Below, one piece after another: positions 7,386 to 16,147 of a DNA stretch of 64,000 nt. Numbering within the stretch: position 1 is the stretch's first letter; every line of letters begins with the position of its first letter. The notes under the pieces were generated by a model. The model searched no databases. It was not told the DNA's origin and worked only from the letters and a program-made list of their open reading frames with translations. Source of the DNA: Pseudanabaena frigida (lineage in GTDB: Bacteria; Cyanobacteriota; Cyanobacteriia; Pseudanabaenales; Pseudanabaenaceae). The translations under genes and the position numbers were made by a program. The DNA is taken from positions 1 to 64,000 of the forward strand of contig QBML01000013.1 of NCBI GenBank assembly GCA_003242085.1. The letters run 5' to 3'.

Positions 7386-8999
7386 ATGTTACGAATTACT
7401 GAAATTAAACTTCCACTCGATCATTCTGAAGATGATCTTAAATCTGCAATTCTCAAAAAGCTACAAATAAAGCCAGAAGACTTAATTAGCTATTCAATTT
7501 TTAAACGTAGTTATGATGCGCGAAAGAAGGCAGATATTTATTTAGTTTATATTGTCGATTTAGAAACGACACAAGAGCAGCAACTTCTCGATCGCTTTAA
7601 AAAAGATCCCCATGTGCTGCTGACCCCAGACATGAGTTATCACTATGTAGCGAAAGCTCCTAGCGCTCTAACTACTCGACCAATCGTAATCGGTATGGGG
7701 CCAGCAGGAATGTTTGCTGGACTAATGTTGGCACAAATGGGATTTCGTCCGATTATTTTAGAACGTGGTAAAGCAGTACGCGATCGCACTGCTGACACCT
7801 TTAATTTCTGGAAAAAGAGAGCCGAATTTAATCCTGAATCCAACGCTCAATTTGGAGAAGGTGGTGCTGGCACTTTCTCAGATGGTAAACTCTACAGCCA
7901 AGTCAAAGATCCCCAACACTATGGGCGCAAAGTCATTACCGAATTCGTGAATGCAGGGGCATCTCCCGAAATCCTCTACATTAATAAACCCCATATCGGT
8001 ACATTCAAACTTGTCGGTATTGTCCAAAATATCCGCGCCAAAATCGAATCCCTCGGCGGGGAAATTCGCTTTCAAAGCCGAGTTGAAGACATTGATATTC
8101 AAGACGGTGAAGCAAAAGGAGTTACACTTGCTAATGGGGAATATTTAGCGAGCAATCATATCGTTCTAGCTGTTGGGCACAGCGCTCGCGATACCTTCCA
8201 AATGCTCTACGATCGCGGTGTATATATTGAAGCTAAACCATTCTCTATTGGCTTTAGGATTGAACATCCGCAAGATCTGATCGATCGCGCTAGATTTGGT
8301 GATTATGCAGGACATAAAATCTTAGGTGCTGCGGATTATAAACTCGTTCATCATTGCCAGAATGGTCGCTCTGTCTATAGTTTCTGTATGTGTCCTGGGG
8401 GCTTAGTTGTAGCAGCAACTTCTGAAGTAGGACGTGTAGTGACCAATGGCATGAGCCAATATTCTCGTAATGAACGGAATGCCAATAGCGGTATCGTCGT
8501 CGGTATCAGTCCCGATGACTATCCAGGACATCCCCTTGCAGGTATCGAATTTCAACGTCGTCTCGAATCACATGCCTTTGAACTTGGCGGTGGAACCTAT
8601 GCTGCTCCAGCACAACTTGTTGGGGATTTTTTAGCTAATCGTCCTTCCCAAGCACTGGGTAAAGTGCATCCGTCCTATACTCCAGATGTGCATTTGGGCG
8701 ATCTTAGCTCAAGTTTACCTGACTATGCGATCGCCGCCATTCGCGAAGCATTACCAGTCTTTAACAAACAAATTAAGGGCTTTGCGATGGAAGATGCATT
8801 GTTAACTGGTGTAGAAACGCGCACTTCTTCGCCAATCAGGATTAAACGCAATGAAAAATATCAAAGTTTAAATACAGAGGGGTTTTTCCCAACTGGTGAA
8901 GGTGCAGGTTACGCAGGAGGCATTTTATCAGCAGGTATTGATGGAATTAAAGTAGCAGAAGCTGTCGCCTTAAGCATTTTGAATCATAATGTTCGCTAA
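7386..8999 (+). CDS. FAD-dependent oxidoreductase (COG2509-type dehydrogenase)
   Basis: A 537-residue flavoprotein. After an 80-residue N-terminal alpha/beta domain (ITEIKLPLDHSEDDLKSAI), the dinucleotide-binding motif VIGMGPAGMFAGLMLAQMG starts near residue 101, followed by the FAD-linked GEGGAGTFSDGKL and the conserved C-terminal FFPTGEGAGYAGGILSAG that closes the FAD site. This matches the uncharacterised FAD-dependent dehydrogenases of COG2509, widespread in bacteria and plastids with no agreed substrate. It is followed by two hairpins and converges on glnN. Confidence 0.85.
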   Translation: MLRITEIKLPLDHSEDDLKSAILKKLQIKPEDLISYSIFKRSYDARKKADIYLVYIVDLETTQEQQLLDRFKKDPHVLLTPDMSYHYVAKAPSALTTRPIVIGMGPAGMFAGLMLAQMGFRPIILERGKAVRDRTADTFNFWKKRAEFNPESNAQFGEGGAGTFSDGKLYSQVKDPQHYGRKVITEFVNAGASPEILYINKPHIGTFKLVGIVQNIRAKIESLGGEIRFQSRVEDIDIQDGEAKGVTLANGEYLASNHIVLAVGHSARDTFQMLYDRGVYIEAKPFSIGFRIEHPQDLIDRARFGDYAGHKILGAADYKLVHHCQNGRSVYSFCMCPGGLVVAATSEVGRVVTNGMSQYSRNERNANSGIVVGISPDDYPGHPLAGIEFQRRLESHAFELGGGTYAAPAQLVGDFLANRPSQALGKVHPSYTPDVHLGDLSSSLPDYAIAAIREALPVFNKQIKGFAMEDALLTGVETRTSSPIRIKRNEKYQSLNTEGFFPTGEGAGYAGGILSAGIDGIKVAEAVALSILNHNVR

Positions 9000-9018
9000 T
9001 TCTATAGCTGTCGTCAAC

Positions 9019-9063
9019 CCAAGAAAAGAAGGGCTGCGCTGCGCGCAGCCCTTCTTTTCTTGG
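9019..9063. repeat. Perfect hairpin palindrome
   Basis: CCAAGAAAAGAAGGGCTGCG and its complement flank a TGC loop, 20 nt after the oxidoreductase stop. It probably also serves as a terminator. Confidence 0.85.
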
Positions 9064-9080
9064 ATTTGGATAATGAAATT

Positions 9081-9125
9081 AATCCCATAAAAAAGTGGCG
9101 CTTTGCGCCACTTTTTTATGGGATT
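9081..9125. terminator. Hairpin between convergent genes
   Basis: AATCCCATAAAAAAGTGGCG - CTTTG - mirrored arm, ending just before the glnN stop (9138). On the minus strand it is immediately downstream of glnN with a T-rich 3' arm, as expected for its terminator. It is the second of two adjacent family hairpins in this 138-nt gap. Confidence 0.7.
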
Positions 9126-9137
9126 AAAAAATAGAGG

Positions 9138-11309
9138 TTACTTAATAAACAGCATCTCTTGGTATGTGGGCAATGGCCACAAATCATCAGCCACTTCACC
9201 TTCCAACGCATCCACATAGGTGCGAGTAGTATCCATCAGAGGACGTACGGTGCCAGAAAGGAACTGCATATGCTCTTCAGAAGAAGCAAAATCATGCTTA
9301 CTTAATGCAGCACTGAGCTTACTAACTGAATCCATCATCGATTTGGTAAGAGAAGCAACCTTCTCAATACTTTCTTTATCAAAATCAACGCCGACTTCCT
9401 TCAAGCTGAGAGAAGTATTAGACAGATCGGCAAGATAACGAGTTGCCGCAGGATAAATCAAAGTTTTAACCATACTGATGACCAACTTAGCTTCAACCTC
9501 AATCGAGAGAATGTACTGCTCAGAGTAGGTTTCAAAGCGGCTAGCCAACTCAACAGGAGTTAAAACTCCTTCTCTGCTAAACAATTCTTCAATGTAAGAT
9601 TCTTTGAGCACAGGCAAGGCATCAGGAGTAGCACGAAGGTTTGCTAAGCCGCGTTCAACTGCGAGTTTATGCCATTCTTCAGAGTAGCCGTTACCATTGA
9701 AAATTACTGCGCCATGAAGTTCCATTACTTCTTTGAGAACTGTAGTAATCGCAGCATTCAAGTCAGCACCCTTAGCCATTGCTCCTTCAAGCTTCTCAGC
9801 CATCCAGTCGAGAGATTCAGCAAGGATGGTATTCATAGCGACGAGAGGACCAGCTACGGATTGATTAGAACCCACAGCACGGAACTCAAAACGATTGCCA
9901 GTGAAAGCGAAAGGTGAAGTACGGTTGCGATCGCCTGGATCTTTTGGCAAGATTGGCAAGGTGTCAACGCCAATATTCATCGAACCTTTTGCCGATGAAC
10001 TCTTCAGGTCGCCTTGAAGAATTTGCTCGAATACATCCTCAAGTTGCGAACCTAGATACATCGAGATAATCGCAGGAGGAGCTTCATTAGCACCTAAGCG
10101 GTGATCGTTGCCAGCAGTTGCAACTACTGCTCGAAGCAGAGGTCCATATTTATGAACCCCACGAATGACCGCACCACAGAAAACCAAGAATTGAGCATTG
10201 GAGTGAGGTGTATCACCAGGATCGAGCAAGTTACCTTGAGTAGAGTTGCCAACTGACCAGTTAACATGCTTACCAGAACCATTAATACCTGCAAATGGTT
10301 TTTCATGGAGTAAACAAATAAAACCATGCTTCTTCGCAGTGAAACGAAGGATTGTCATGATCATTTGTTGGTGATCGGTAGCTACGTTAGCAGCTTCAAA
10401 AAATGGTGCGATTTCAAATTGTCCAGGGGCAACTTCGTTGTGGCGAGTTTTGGCAGGAATGCCAAGGCGATACAAACGCTCTTCCACATCTTGCATGAAG
10501 ACTTGCACGCGCTCAGGGATTGCGCCAAAGTAATGGTCGTCAAACTGTTGACCCTTAGCAGATGGCTTACCAAACAAGGTGCGACCTGTTAGCAAAAGGT
10601 CTGGGCGAGAATTAGCAAAATTAGCGTCTACCAAGAAATATTCTTGTTCAGCACCACAGCTAGAGTTGAGAGGAGCAACTTCTTTCTCACCCAAAAGTTT
10701 TAAGACTTTGGTGGCAGCTTTGTTCATTGCTGCATTCGATCGCAACAATGGAGTCTTCTTGTCTAGAGCTTCACCTGTCCAAGACACGAAAACTGTAGGA
10801 ATACAGAGGGTAGAACCATTGTCAGTTTCCATGATATAAGCAGGACTAGTTACATCCCAAGCTGTATATCCACGTGCTTCAAAGGTAGAACGGATTCCAC
10901 CGTTGGGGAATGAAGAACCATCGGGTTCACCTTGTACCAAGACTTTACCAGCAAATTCGGTGATTACCGATCCATCGCCCTGAACTGAGATAAAGCCGTC
11001 ATGCTTTTCGGCGGTAATGTTGGTCAAAGGATAAAAGACGTGGGCGTAGTACAATGCACCTTTGGAAATTGCCCAATCTTTCATTGCTAATGCGATCGCG
11101 TCAGCTACTGAGCTATCAAGAGTTTCACCAGTTAGAATCGTTTTCTTGATCGATTTAAAGACTGCCTTAGGAAGACATTCTTGCATCTTGCTCAGAGTAA
11201 ACACATCGGTCGCCCACATTTCTTCCAAGCGCTTTGGTGCTTTTTTTGGCAGTGGTTCGCGATTGGTGATCTGATAAATGGCTTGAATGCGCGACTCGTT
11301 TCCGCTCAT
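9138..11309 (-). CDS. glnN: Glutamine synthetase type III
   Basis: A 723-residue GSIII, which makes glutamine from glutamate, ammonia and ATP. It is much longer than GSI (about 470) and has the GSIII hallmarks: a long N-terminal region ([15 protein letters not shown]), [28 protein letters not shown], the ammonia/ATP-site stretches [19 protein letters not shown] and [14 protein letters not shown], and [20 protein letters not shown]. In some cyanobacteria, including a studied Pseudanabaena strain, GlnN is the only glutamine synthetase and is under NtcA control (recalled knowledge). No glnA is in this window. The promoter region is described separately. Confidence 0.97.
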   Translation of the reverse strand: MSGNESRIQAIYQITNREPLPKKAPKRLEEMWATDVFTLSKMQECLPKAVFKSIKKTILTGETLDSSVADAIALAMKDWAISKGALYYAHVFYPLTNITAEKHDGFISVQGDGSVITEFAGKVLVQGEPDGSSFPNGGIRSTFEARGYTAWDVTSPAYIMETDNGSTLCIPTVFVSWTGEALDKKTPLLRSNAAMNKAATKVLKLLGEKEVAPLNSSCGAEQEYFLVDANFANSRPDLLLTGRTLFGKPSAKGQQFDDHYFGAIPERVQVFMQDVEERLYRLGIPAKTRHNEVAPGQFEIAPFFEAANVATDHQQMIMTILRFTAKKHGFICLLHEKPFAGINGSGKHVNWSVGNSTQGNLLDPGDTPHSNAQFLVFCGAVIRGVHKYGPLLRAVVATAGNDHRLGANEAPPAIISMYLGSQLEDVFEQILQGDLKSSSAKGSMNIGVDTLPILPKDPGDRNRTSPFAFTGNRFEFRAVGSNQSVAGPLVAMNTILAESLDWMAEKLEGAMAKGADLNAAITTVLKEVMELHGAVIFNGNGYSEEWHKLAVERGLANLRATPDALPVLKESYIEELFSREGVLTPVELASRFETYSEQYILSIEVEAKLVISMVKTLIYPAATRYLADLSNTSLSLKEVGVDFDKESIEKVASLTKSMMDSVSKLSAALSKHDFASSEEHMQFLSGTVRPLMDTTRTYVDALEGEVADDLWPLPTYQEMLFIK

Positions 11310-11343
11310 GATTATTTTTAAGGAGTATTTTTGAATTTAGCCA

Positions 11344-11385
11344 ATCATACTCAAGGTAGATTTATCAAATGGGTAAAAAAGATAC
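11344..11385 (-). promoter_or_regulatory. NtcA-type promoter of glnN, near-consensus
   Basis: On the minus strand there is GGTA-N7-TACC (11373-11385 for GTA..TAC), then 23 nt, then TATGAT (11349-11344). The NtcA-activated layout is GTA-N8-TAC, 22-24 nt, TA-N3-T. The spacing to the -10 fits well but the box itself is one base short, so this is a candidate only. The -10 lies about 35 nt before the glnN start codon. Confidence 0.5.
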
Positions 11386-11540
11386 CAAATTGATTGCACT
11401 TAATTGGTATTTAGACGTAAAAAGTAAGGAATCATATAAAATCTTTGTTTATTTTGTTTATTTTTCATCAATCGCTTTGACCTTAGGGCGATCGCTTATA
11501 ATTGCAGCTAGATAGCTAAGATACTTTTGAGGTGATTCCG

Positions 11541-12251
11541 ATGCTACAAATCGATCTCAAACATCTGCCCACCAGCGACGAATTACCTGATTCCGATGAT
11601 ACGCCTGTGGATAACGAAGACCAGAATTTTTTACCGAATTTACTATTATTTTTATTGGAATATATTTGGAAAAGTCGCGATGATTGGTACTTTGGTGTCG
11701 ATATGGGGATCTATCACACCACTGGCGTAAATCCGAGAGTGCCAGTAATTCCCGATGGATTTTTGAGCTTAGGTGTGGAGCGTCGTAAAAATAGTGGATC
11801 GCGTAGTAGCTATGTGATGTGGGAAGAGGACTATACGCCACCGATTTTGACTTTAGAAGTTGTATCTCACAACTATGGTGATGAGTATGAAAAGAAATTA
11901 GAGATTTATCGCAAATTAGGTATCAAATACTATGTGATTTACAATCCTAAGTTCTGGCGAAGAGATGGACATTTGCCCTTTGAGGTTTATAAATTAGTTG
12001 ATGGCGATTACCAATTACAGATTGGTGAGCCATTGTGGATGTCAGAGATCGGGTTAGGAATTGGACGCGCTGTATTGCCAAATGATCGATTTAGCCGTGA
12101 AGTTCTGAGCTGGTTCGATCGAAAGGGCAATCGCTATCTCACAACCGAAGAGCAGGCTGATATAGAGCGCCAACGGGCAAATATTGCACAAGAACAAGTT
12201 GATTTGTTATTGGCAAAGTTGCGATCGCTTGGTATTGATAATCAAGAATAG
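11541..12251 (+). CDS. Uma2-family (DUF820) putative endonuclease
   Basis: A 236-residue Uma2 protein of the PD-(D/E)XK nuclease superfamily, greatly expanded in cyanobacteria. Seen are the conserved PVIPDGFLSLGVERR, the LTLEVVS strand with the acidic residue, YEKKLEIYRKLGIKYYVIYNP (the E-x-K and Y-x-x-LGI-Y segment) and a C-terminal coiled helix (ADIERQRANIAQEQVDLLLAKLRSLGID). I start at the ATG at 11541, with GAGGTGA just upstream; the GTG at 11532 is part of that ribosome-binding region. The biological role of the family is unknown. A truncated relative is at 25820-26017. Confidence 0.85.
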   Translation: MLQIDLKHLPTSDELPDSDDTPVDNEDQNFLPNLLLFLLEYIWKSRDDWYFGVDMGIYHTTGVNPRVPVIPDGFLSLGVERRKNSGSRSSYVMWEEDYTPPILTLEVVSHNYGDEYEKKLEIYRKLGIKYYVIYNPKFWRRDGHLPFEVYKLVDGDYQLQIGEPLWMSEIGLGIGRAVLPNDRFSREVLSWFDRKGNRYLTTEEQADIERQRANIAQEQVDLLLAKLRSLGIDNQE

Positions 12252-12345
12252 GATATTTAGATAAAAACTACTATTCATCTCAATCTAGAAAAATTACATT
12301 CCCTTTACTGTATGGTTGTTTCTCAAATCATGCACTAGATAAATT

Positions 12346-13992
12346 ATGAATGCGATCGCTATTGATTTTGGTAGCAGTAACACCGTGATTGCACGATGGA
12401 ATATCGCTACCAACCAACCTGAAACTTTAAATTTTGACAGTCTTAATCGTCCCGCACCTTTAAATACGCTTGTGCCATCGCTGGTATATGTGCAGAATGC
12501 TCAAGAGGAAATTGTTGAAATCGGTCAGCGGGTTATCGATATCGGTAAAGATCGCGCTCAGCCAAGATTATTCAATCAAATTAAGCGGCGGCTAGTCGCC
12601 AATGTTAGGTATGTTCCTAAACTAGATGGAGTTAAAGTTACTCCTGAATGGGTGGGTAGTCAGTTTTTGCGCGAACTATCCCAAAAACTGCGATCGCAAC
12701 AGTTTTTTCCATCAGAAATAATTTTGACTGCGCCCGTGCAATCCTATGAAAAATATTTGCGTTGGCTAGAGGAATCTAGCGCAGAGATATTTACGCCAAA
12801 TTTGCCGACATTGCCAATGCCGCGCATAAGGATTCTTGATGAACCAACGGCTGCGGCTCTCGGTTATGAAGCGATCGCCCCAAGTATATTGGTGTTAGTT
12901 ATCGATTTTGGTGGGGGCACATTAGATTTGGCATTGGTGCGGCTACCTAAAAGTGAAAATATAGCCAAGTGGGGAGACCAAATCGGTGTAAATCGAAGTG
13001 AATGGTCAGAACACAAGGCGGAGGCAATCGCAAAGACAGGTTATACGATTGGTGGTGAAGATATCGATCAATGGTTAGTCCAAGATTATCTAGAAAGCCG
13101 TAAAGAGAATCTGGATGCAAATACAGAAAATGTAGATATAGCTAATAATCTCAGTATTCTTCAGTTTCTAATGGAACGCATCAAAATCAAACTTTCGGAA
13201 ACAAAAACTGCATCGGAAATATTTTTTGATCTGACCTTGCAATCAGCAATCGAGATTACCTATACCCGTCAACAGTTAGAGCATTTACTAGAGCGTAAAG
13301 GATTTTATCGAGTCTTGCAATCAGCGATCGATGAGTTAATCAATCGCTCTTTTAATAAAGGAATTCTCAAAGGTGATATTAAACATATTCTCTTAGTTGG
13401 AGGTTGCACATTAATTCCTTCCGTGCGTTCCTTTATTGAGAACTATTTTAAAATGGGGAAGGTATATAGTCATAAACCGTTTGAAGCGATCGCGCATGGT
13501 GCGTTGATGCTTAGCCAAGGAGCAAGCGTTCAAGACTATCTGTTCCATTCCTATGCAATTCGTTATTGGGATCGTACTTCAGAGCAATGGAAATATCAGC
13601 CTCTATTTAAACGCGGACAAATCTATCCCACACGCCATCCTGTAGAGTTGTTACTCAGAGCATCTCAACCAAATCAAGCTGAAATCGCGCTCACAATTGG
13701 CGAACTGGAAAGCCGTCCTAATGGTGCAGCCGAGGTGATCTTTGATGGCGATCGCATTGTCATGCAGTTCGGGCAAAAAGCGAAAGAGACCTTCCAGCCT
13801 TTACAAGCCGATGCCAATGGTGAAGGTATGCCGCAGGCGATCGCCATGCTCGATCCTCTCGGTCAACCCGACTGCGATCGGCTCAAGGTTTTATTTAGCA
13901 TTAGTGAAAAGCGCGAGTTACTAGTAACAGCGATCGATCTGGTCGCACATCGTAAATTGCTAACCGATTATCCTGTTGCCAAATTGCAATAA
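12346..13992 (+). CDS. Hsp70/DnaK-family ATPase, non-canonical
   Basis: A 548-residue protein with the actin/Hsp70 ATPase fold: phosphate-1 AIDFGSSNTVIARW near the N-terminus, ILDEPTAAALGYEA, phosphate-2 VIDFGGGTLDLALV and the adenosine motif HILLVGGCTLIPSVRSFI. The C-terminal about 150 residues are shorter and divergent from the DnaK substrate-binding domain and lack its lid, so canonical DnaK chaperone function is unlikely. No DnaJ or GrpE partner is adjacent. The stop codon lies inside the hairpin at 13987-14025. Confidence 0.85.
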   Translation: MNAIAIDFGSSNTVIARWNIATNQPETLNFDSLNRPAPLNTLVPSLVYVQNAQEEIVEIGQRVIDIGKDRAQPRLFNQIKRRLVANVRYVPKLDGVKVTPEWVGSQFLRELSQKLRSQQFFPSEIILTAPVQSYEKYLRWLEESSAEIFTPNLPTLPMPRIRILDEPTAAALGYEAIAPSILVLVIDFGGGTLDLALVRLPKSENIAKWGDQIGVNRSEWSEHKAEAIAKTGYTIGGEDIDQWLVQDYLESRKENLDANTENVDIANNLSILQFLMERIKIKLSETKTASEIFFDLTLQSAIEITYTRQQLEHLLERKGFYRVLQSAIDELINRSFNKGILKGDIKHILLVGGCTLIPSVRSFIENYFKMGKVYSHKPFEAIAHGALMLSQGASVQDYLFHSYAIRYWDRTSEQWKYQPLFKRGQIYPTRHPVELLLRASQPNQAEIALTIGELESRPNGAAEVIFDGDRIVMQFGQKAKETFQPLQADANGEGMPQAIAMLDPLGQPDCDRLKVLFSISEKRELLVTAIDLVAHRKLLTDYPVAKLQ

Positions 13993-14025
13993 ATGAAGAA
14001 CTGCTCCGCAGTTCTTCATTTATTG
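13987..14025. terminator. Hairpin spanning the Hsp70-like stop codon
   Basis: CAATAAATGAAGAACTGC and its exact complement around a TCC loop region, with the TAA stop in the left arm. It lies between convergent genes and can terminate both. Confidence 0.75.
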
Positions 14026-14039
14026 CTAATCATTTATTG

Positions 14040-14723
14040 CTAAAGTGCTAACTCTAATAAAAAGCCAACACGACTGTCATAGATTAAAGGCGATCGCCGC
14101 CATTCGATTTTGGTACCCAAGCGCAAACTCTTGGTAATTGCATAACTAGTCGAGAGCACTGTCGTACTCATTTCTAGATTGCTATTAGGAGAAGTGAAAG
14201 TATGACTTAACCGCAGATCGGAACTATGAGGTGATAAAACTAAAATCCCCTGTAATCCTAGATCTAATCCCGAAATTTGCGGACGATCTAATTGATTAAA
14301 TTGACGATAGCCGACGATTGGCGAAATATTCCAGTAAGAACCGAGTGGCAAAACGTAGTAACGAATATTTGCCAGAAGCTCACTTTCACGACCACTAAAC
14401 TCAGACTGATAGCTACCGCTAATCGTCAGAGGCGATCGCCCCACAAATAAATCTTCTACGCCACCCTCAACACCAAATGAGTTATTGCGCGATGTAATGC
14501 CAACTCTCAACCTTGTATCAAAACTAGGCAGGTTGTAAATATCCTCTAAAAGATCGGGCGGCTTCTCCAGCCATCGCTGAAGAACAGGGCTACTTTCTAT
14601 CACTTGGCGATCAATCTCTAGATCGTTGGCACGTCGAGACATTTTGATATCATCACCATAGGCTGCGCTACTAATGCTTAGGTAAGAAATTGTAGCTATA
14701 GCGATCGCCCAGTTTCGAGTCAT
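14040..14723 (-). CDS. Exported protein, probable outer-membrane beta-barrel
   Basis: A protein of about 227 residues with a signal peptide (TRNWAIAIATISYLSISSAAYG). The mature part has alternating hydrophobic/aromatic strands (RLRVGITSRNNSFGVEGG, LLANIRYYVLPLGSYWNISP, SLRLGTKIEWRRSPLIYDS) and ends in a strand, RVGFLLELAL, as outer-membrane barrels often do, although the terminal residue is Leu, not Phe. The family is not identified. The start was taken as the ATG at 14723; the upstream TTG at 14759 would add 12 residues before the signal sequence. Confidence 0.6.
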   Translation of the reverse strand: MTRNWAIAIATISYLSISSAAYGDDIKMSRRANDLEIDRQVIESSPVLQRWLEKPPDLLEDIYNLPSFDTRLRVGITSRNNSFGVEGGVEDLFVGRSPLTISGSYQSEFSGRESELLANIRYYVLPLGSYWNISPIVGYRQFNQLDRPQISGLDLGLQGILVLSPHSSDLRLSHTFTSPNSNLEMSTTVLSTSYAITKSLRLGTKIEWRRSPLIYDSRVGFLLELAL

Positions 14724-14877
14724 AAATTTTGAGATGGATTGCCAGAGGTTAGGTAACAAGGGATCGTACTTACATAATTATGCATTACGAGTAGATCTTC
14801 TCGTACTCAACCCCTAGATACAATCCGTCGATTATCCTGTTTTTTGCGTGGCAGCAGTTATCGTTGTTTAACCAAAT

Positions 14878-14916
14878 AAAACTTAAAGGCAGCGCTTCGC
14901 GCTGCCTTTAAGTTTT
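14878..14916. repeat. Perfect hairpin palindrome
   Basis: AAAACTTAAAGGCAGCGC - TTC - GCGCTGCCTTTAAGTTTT, followed by GGGTTTT. It lies in the divergent gap 54 nt before the BtuR-like gene. Its inner stem (GGCAGCGCTTCGCGCTGCC) is the same as in the hairpin at 49-103. Confidence 0.85.
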
Positions 14917-14969
14917 GGGTTTTCGATATAATCACAGTGAATGAGAAATGAAAGAGCTTAGATAAAAAC

Positions 14970-16103
14970 ATGGCAGCGATAGGCATCATGACCGCACAGG
15001 TGCGTCCCGAACGTGAGATCGGACAAATCCATGTTTATGACGGAACTGGCAAAGGCAAATCACAGGCAGCATTGGGCGTGGTGCTGCGATCGCTTGGCTT
15101 AGGCATGTCTGACACATCACACTTTGGCACCAGAATTTTATTATTGCGATTTCTCAAGGGTGCTGAGCGCGAATATTCTGAAGATGCTGCCATTTCCGCT
15201 TTACAGCAAGGATTTCCCCACTTAATCGATCATGTGCGCACTGGTCGCTCTGAATTTTTTGATGCCGAACATGTTACACCCTTCGATCGCCAAGAAGCTG
15301 AACGCGGTTGGGCGATCGCCAAAGGAGCTATGGCTTCGGGACTTTATTCAGTAGTAGTTTTAGATGAAATCAATCCCGTTCTCGATCTAGGGTTAATCCC
15401 AGTTGATCGCGTTGTTAAAGATTTAAAACATAAACCACCCCATCTGGAAGTCATCTGCACAGGGCGCGGCGCACCTCAAGCATTAATTGATATTGCTGAC
15501 CTACACTCGGAAATGCGATCGCACGATGATGCCCATGCTGAGAAATATGATGTGACGGGAATTGAAATTTATACGGGTGCGGGTAAAGGTAAAAGTACTT
15601 CGGCTTTGGGAAGATCTCTAAAAGCGATCGGTACTGGCATCAGTCGCGATTTATCGCATCGCGTACTAATCATGCAGTGGCTCAAAGGTGGAGCAGGCTA
15701 TACCGAAGATGCAGCGATCGCCGCCCTTAAACGTGGCTATCCCCATGTCATCGATCATCAGCGCTGTGGACGCGACGCGATCGTCTGGCGCGGTCAACAA
15801 CAGGAAATGGACTGCATCGAAGCGCAACGCGGCTGGGAAATCGCTCAAGCAGCGATCGCTTCAGGACTTTATAAAACCATCATTTTGGATGAACTCAATC
15901 CTACTGTCGATCTGGATTTACTTCCTGTCGAGCCGATCTGCCAAGCCTTACTCAAGAAGTCTCGCGATACCGAAGTAATCATTACTGGAAGATGTCTGAA
16001 TCAACCCGCCTATTTTGACCTCGCCTCCGTGCATTCAGAAATGGTATGCCATAAACATTACGCTGAGAAAGGAGTAGATCTCAAACGCGGCGTAGATTTT
16101 TGA
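14970..16103 (+). CDS. Tandem-duplicated BtuR/CobO-type P-loop protein (corrinoid adenosyltransferase family)
   Basis: A 377-residue protein made of two homologous halves, each like a CobO/BtuR corrinoid adenosyltransferase (normally about 190 residues). Half 1 carries HVYDGTGKGKSQAALG and VVVLDEINPVLDLGLIPVD; half 2 carries EIYTGAGKGKSTSALG and TIILDELNPTVDLDLLPVE. Each half also has a conserved RGWxIAxxAxASGLY block. CobO/BtuR attach the adenosyl group to Co(I) corrinoid in the last steps of B12 synthesis. Whether both halves are catalytic is unknown; the second P-loop has the usual KST, the first KSQ. It lies 13 kb from the cobalamin locus. Confidence 0.82.
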   Translation: MAAIGIMTAQVRPEREIGQIHVYDGTGKGKSQAALGVVLRSLGLGMSDTSHFGTRILLLRFLKGAEREYSEDAAISALQQGFPHLIDHVRTGRSEFFDAEHVTPFDRQEAERGWAIAKGAMASGLYSVVVLDEINPVLDLGLIPVDRVVKDLKHKPPHLEVICTGRGAPQALIDIADLHSEMRSHDDAHAEKYDVTGIEIYTGAGKGKSTSALGRSLKAIGTGISRDLSHRVLIMQWLKGGAGYTEDAAIAALKRGYPHVIDHQRCGRDAIVWRGQQQEMDCIEAQRGWEIAQAAIASGLYKTIILDELNPTVDLDLLPVEPICQALLKKSRDTEVIITGRCLNQPAYFDLASVHSEMVCHKHYAEKGVDLKRGVDF

Positions 16104-16106
16104 TCG

Positions 16107-16147
16107 TCATAAAGAAAAGGAGCGCAAAGCGCTCCTTTTCTTTATGA
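16107..16147. terminator. Bidirectional hairpin between convergent genes
   Basis: TCATAAAGAAAAGGAGCGC - AAA - GCGCTCCTTTTCTTTATGA begins 3 nt after the BtuR-like stop and overlaps the stop of the tyrosine-kinase gene on the other strand. Confidence 0.8.

Noticed and set aside
9220-11274. Several plus-strand ORFs of 60-90 codons opposite glnN
   Set aside because: They are antisense shadows of a strongly conserved 723-residue gene.
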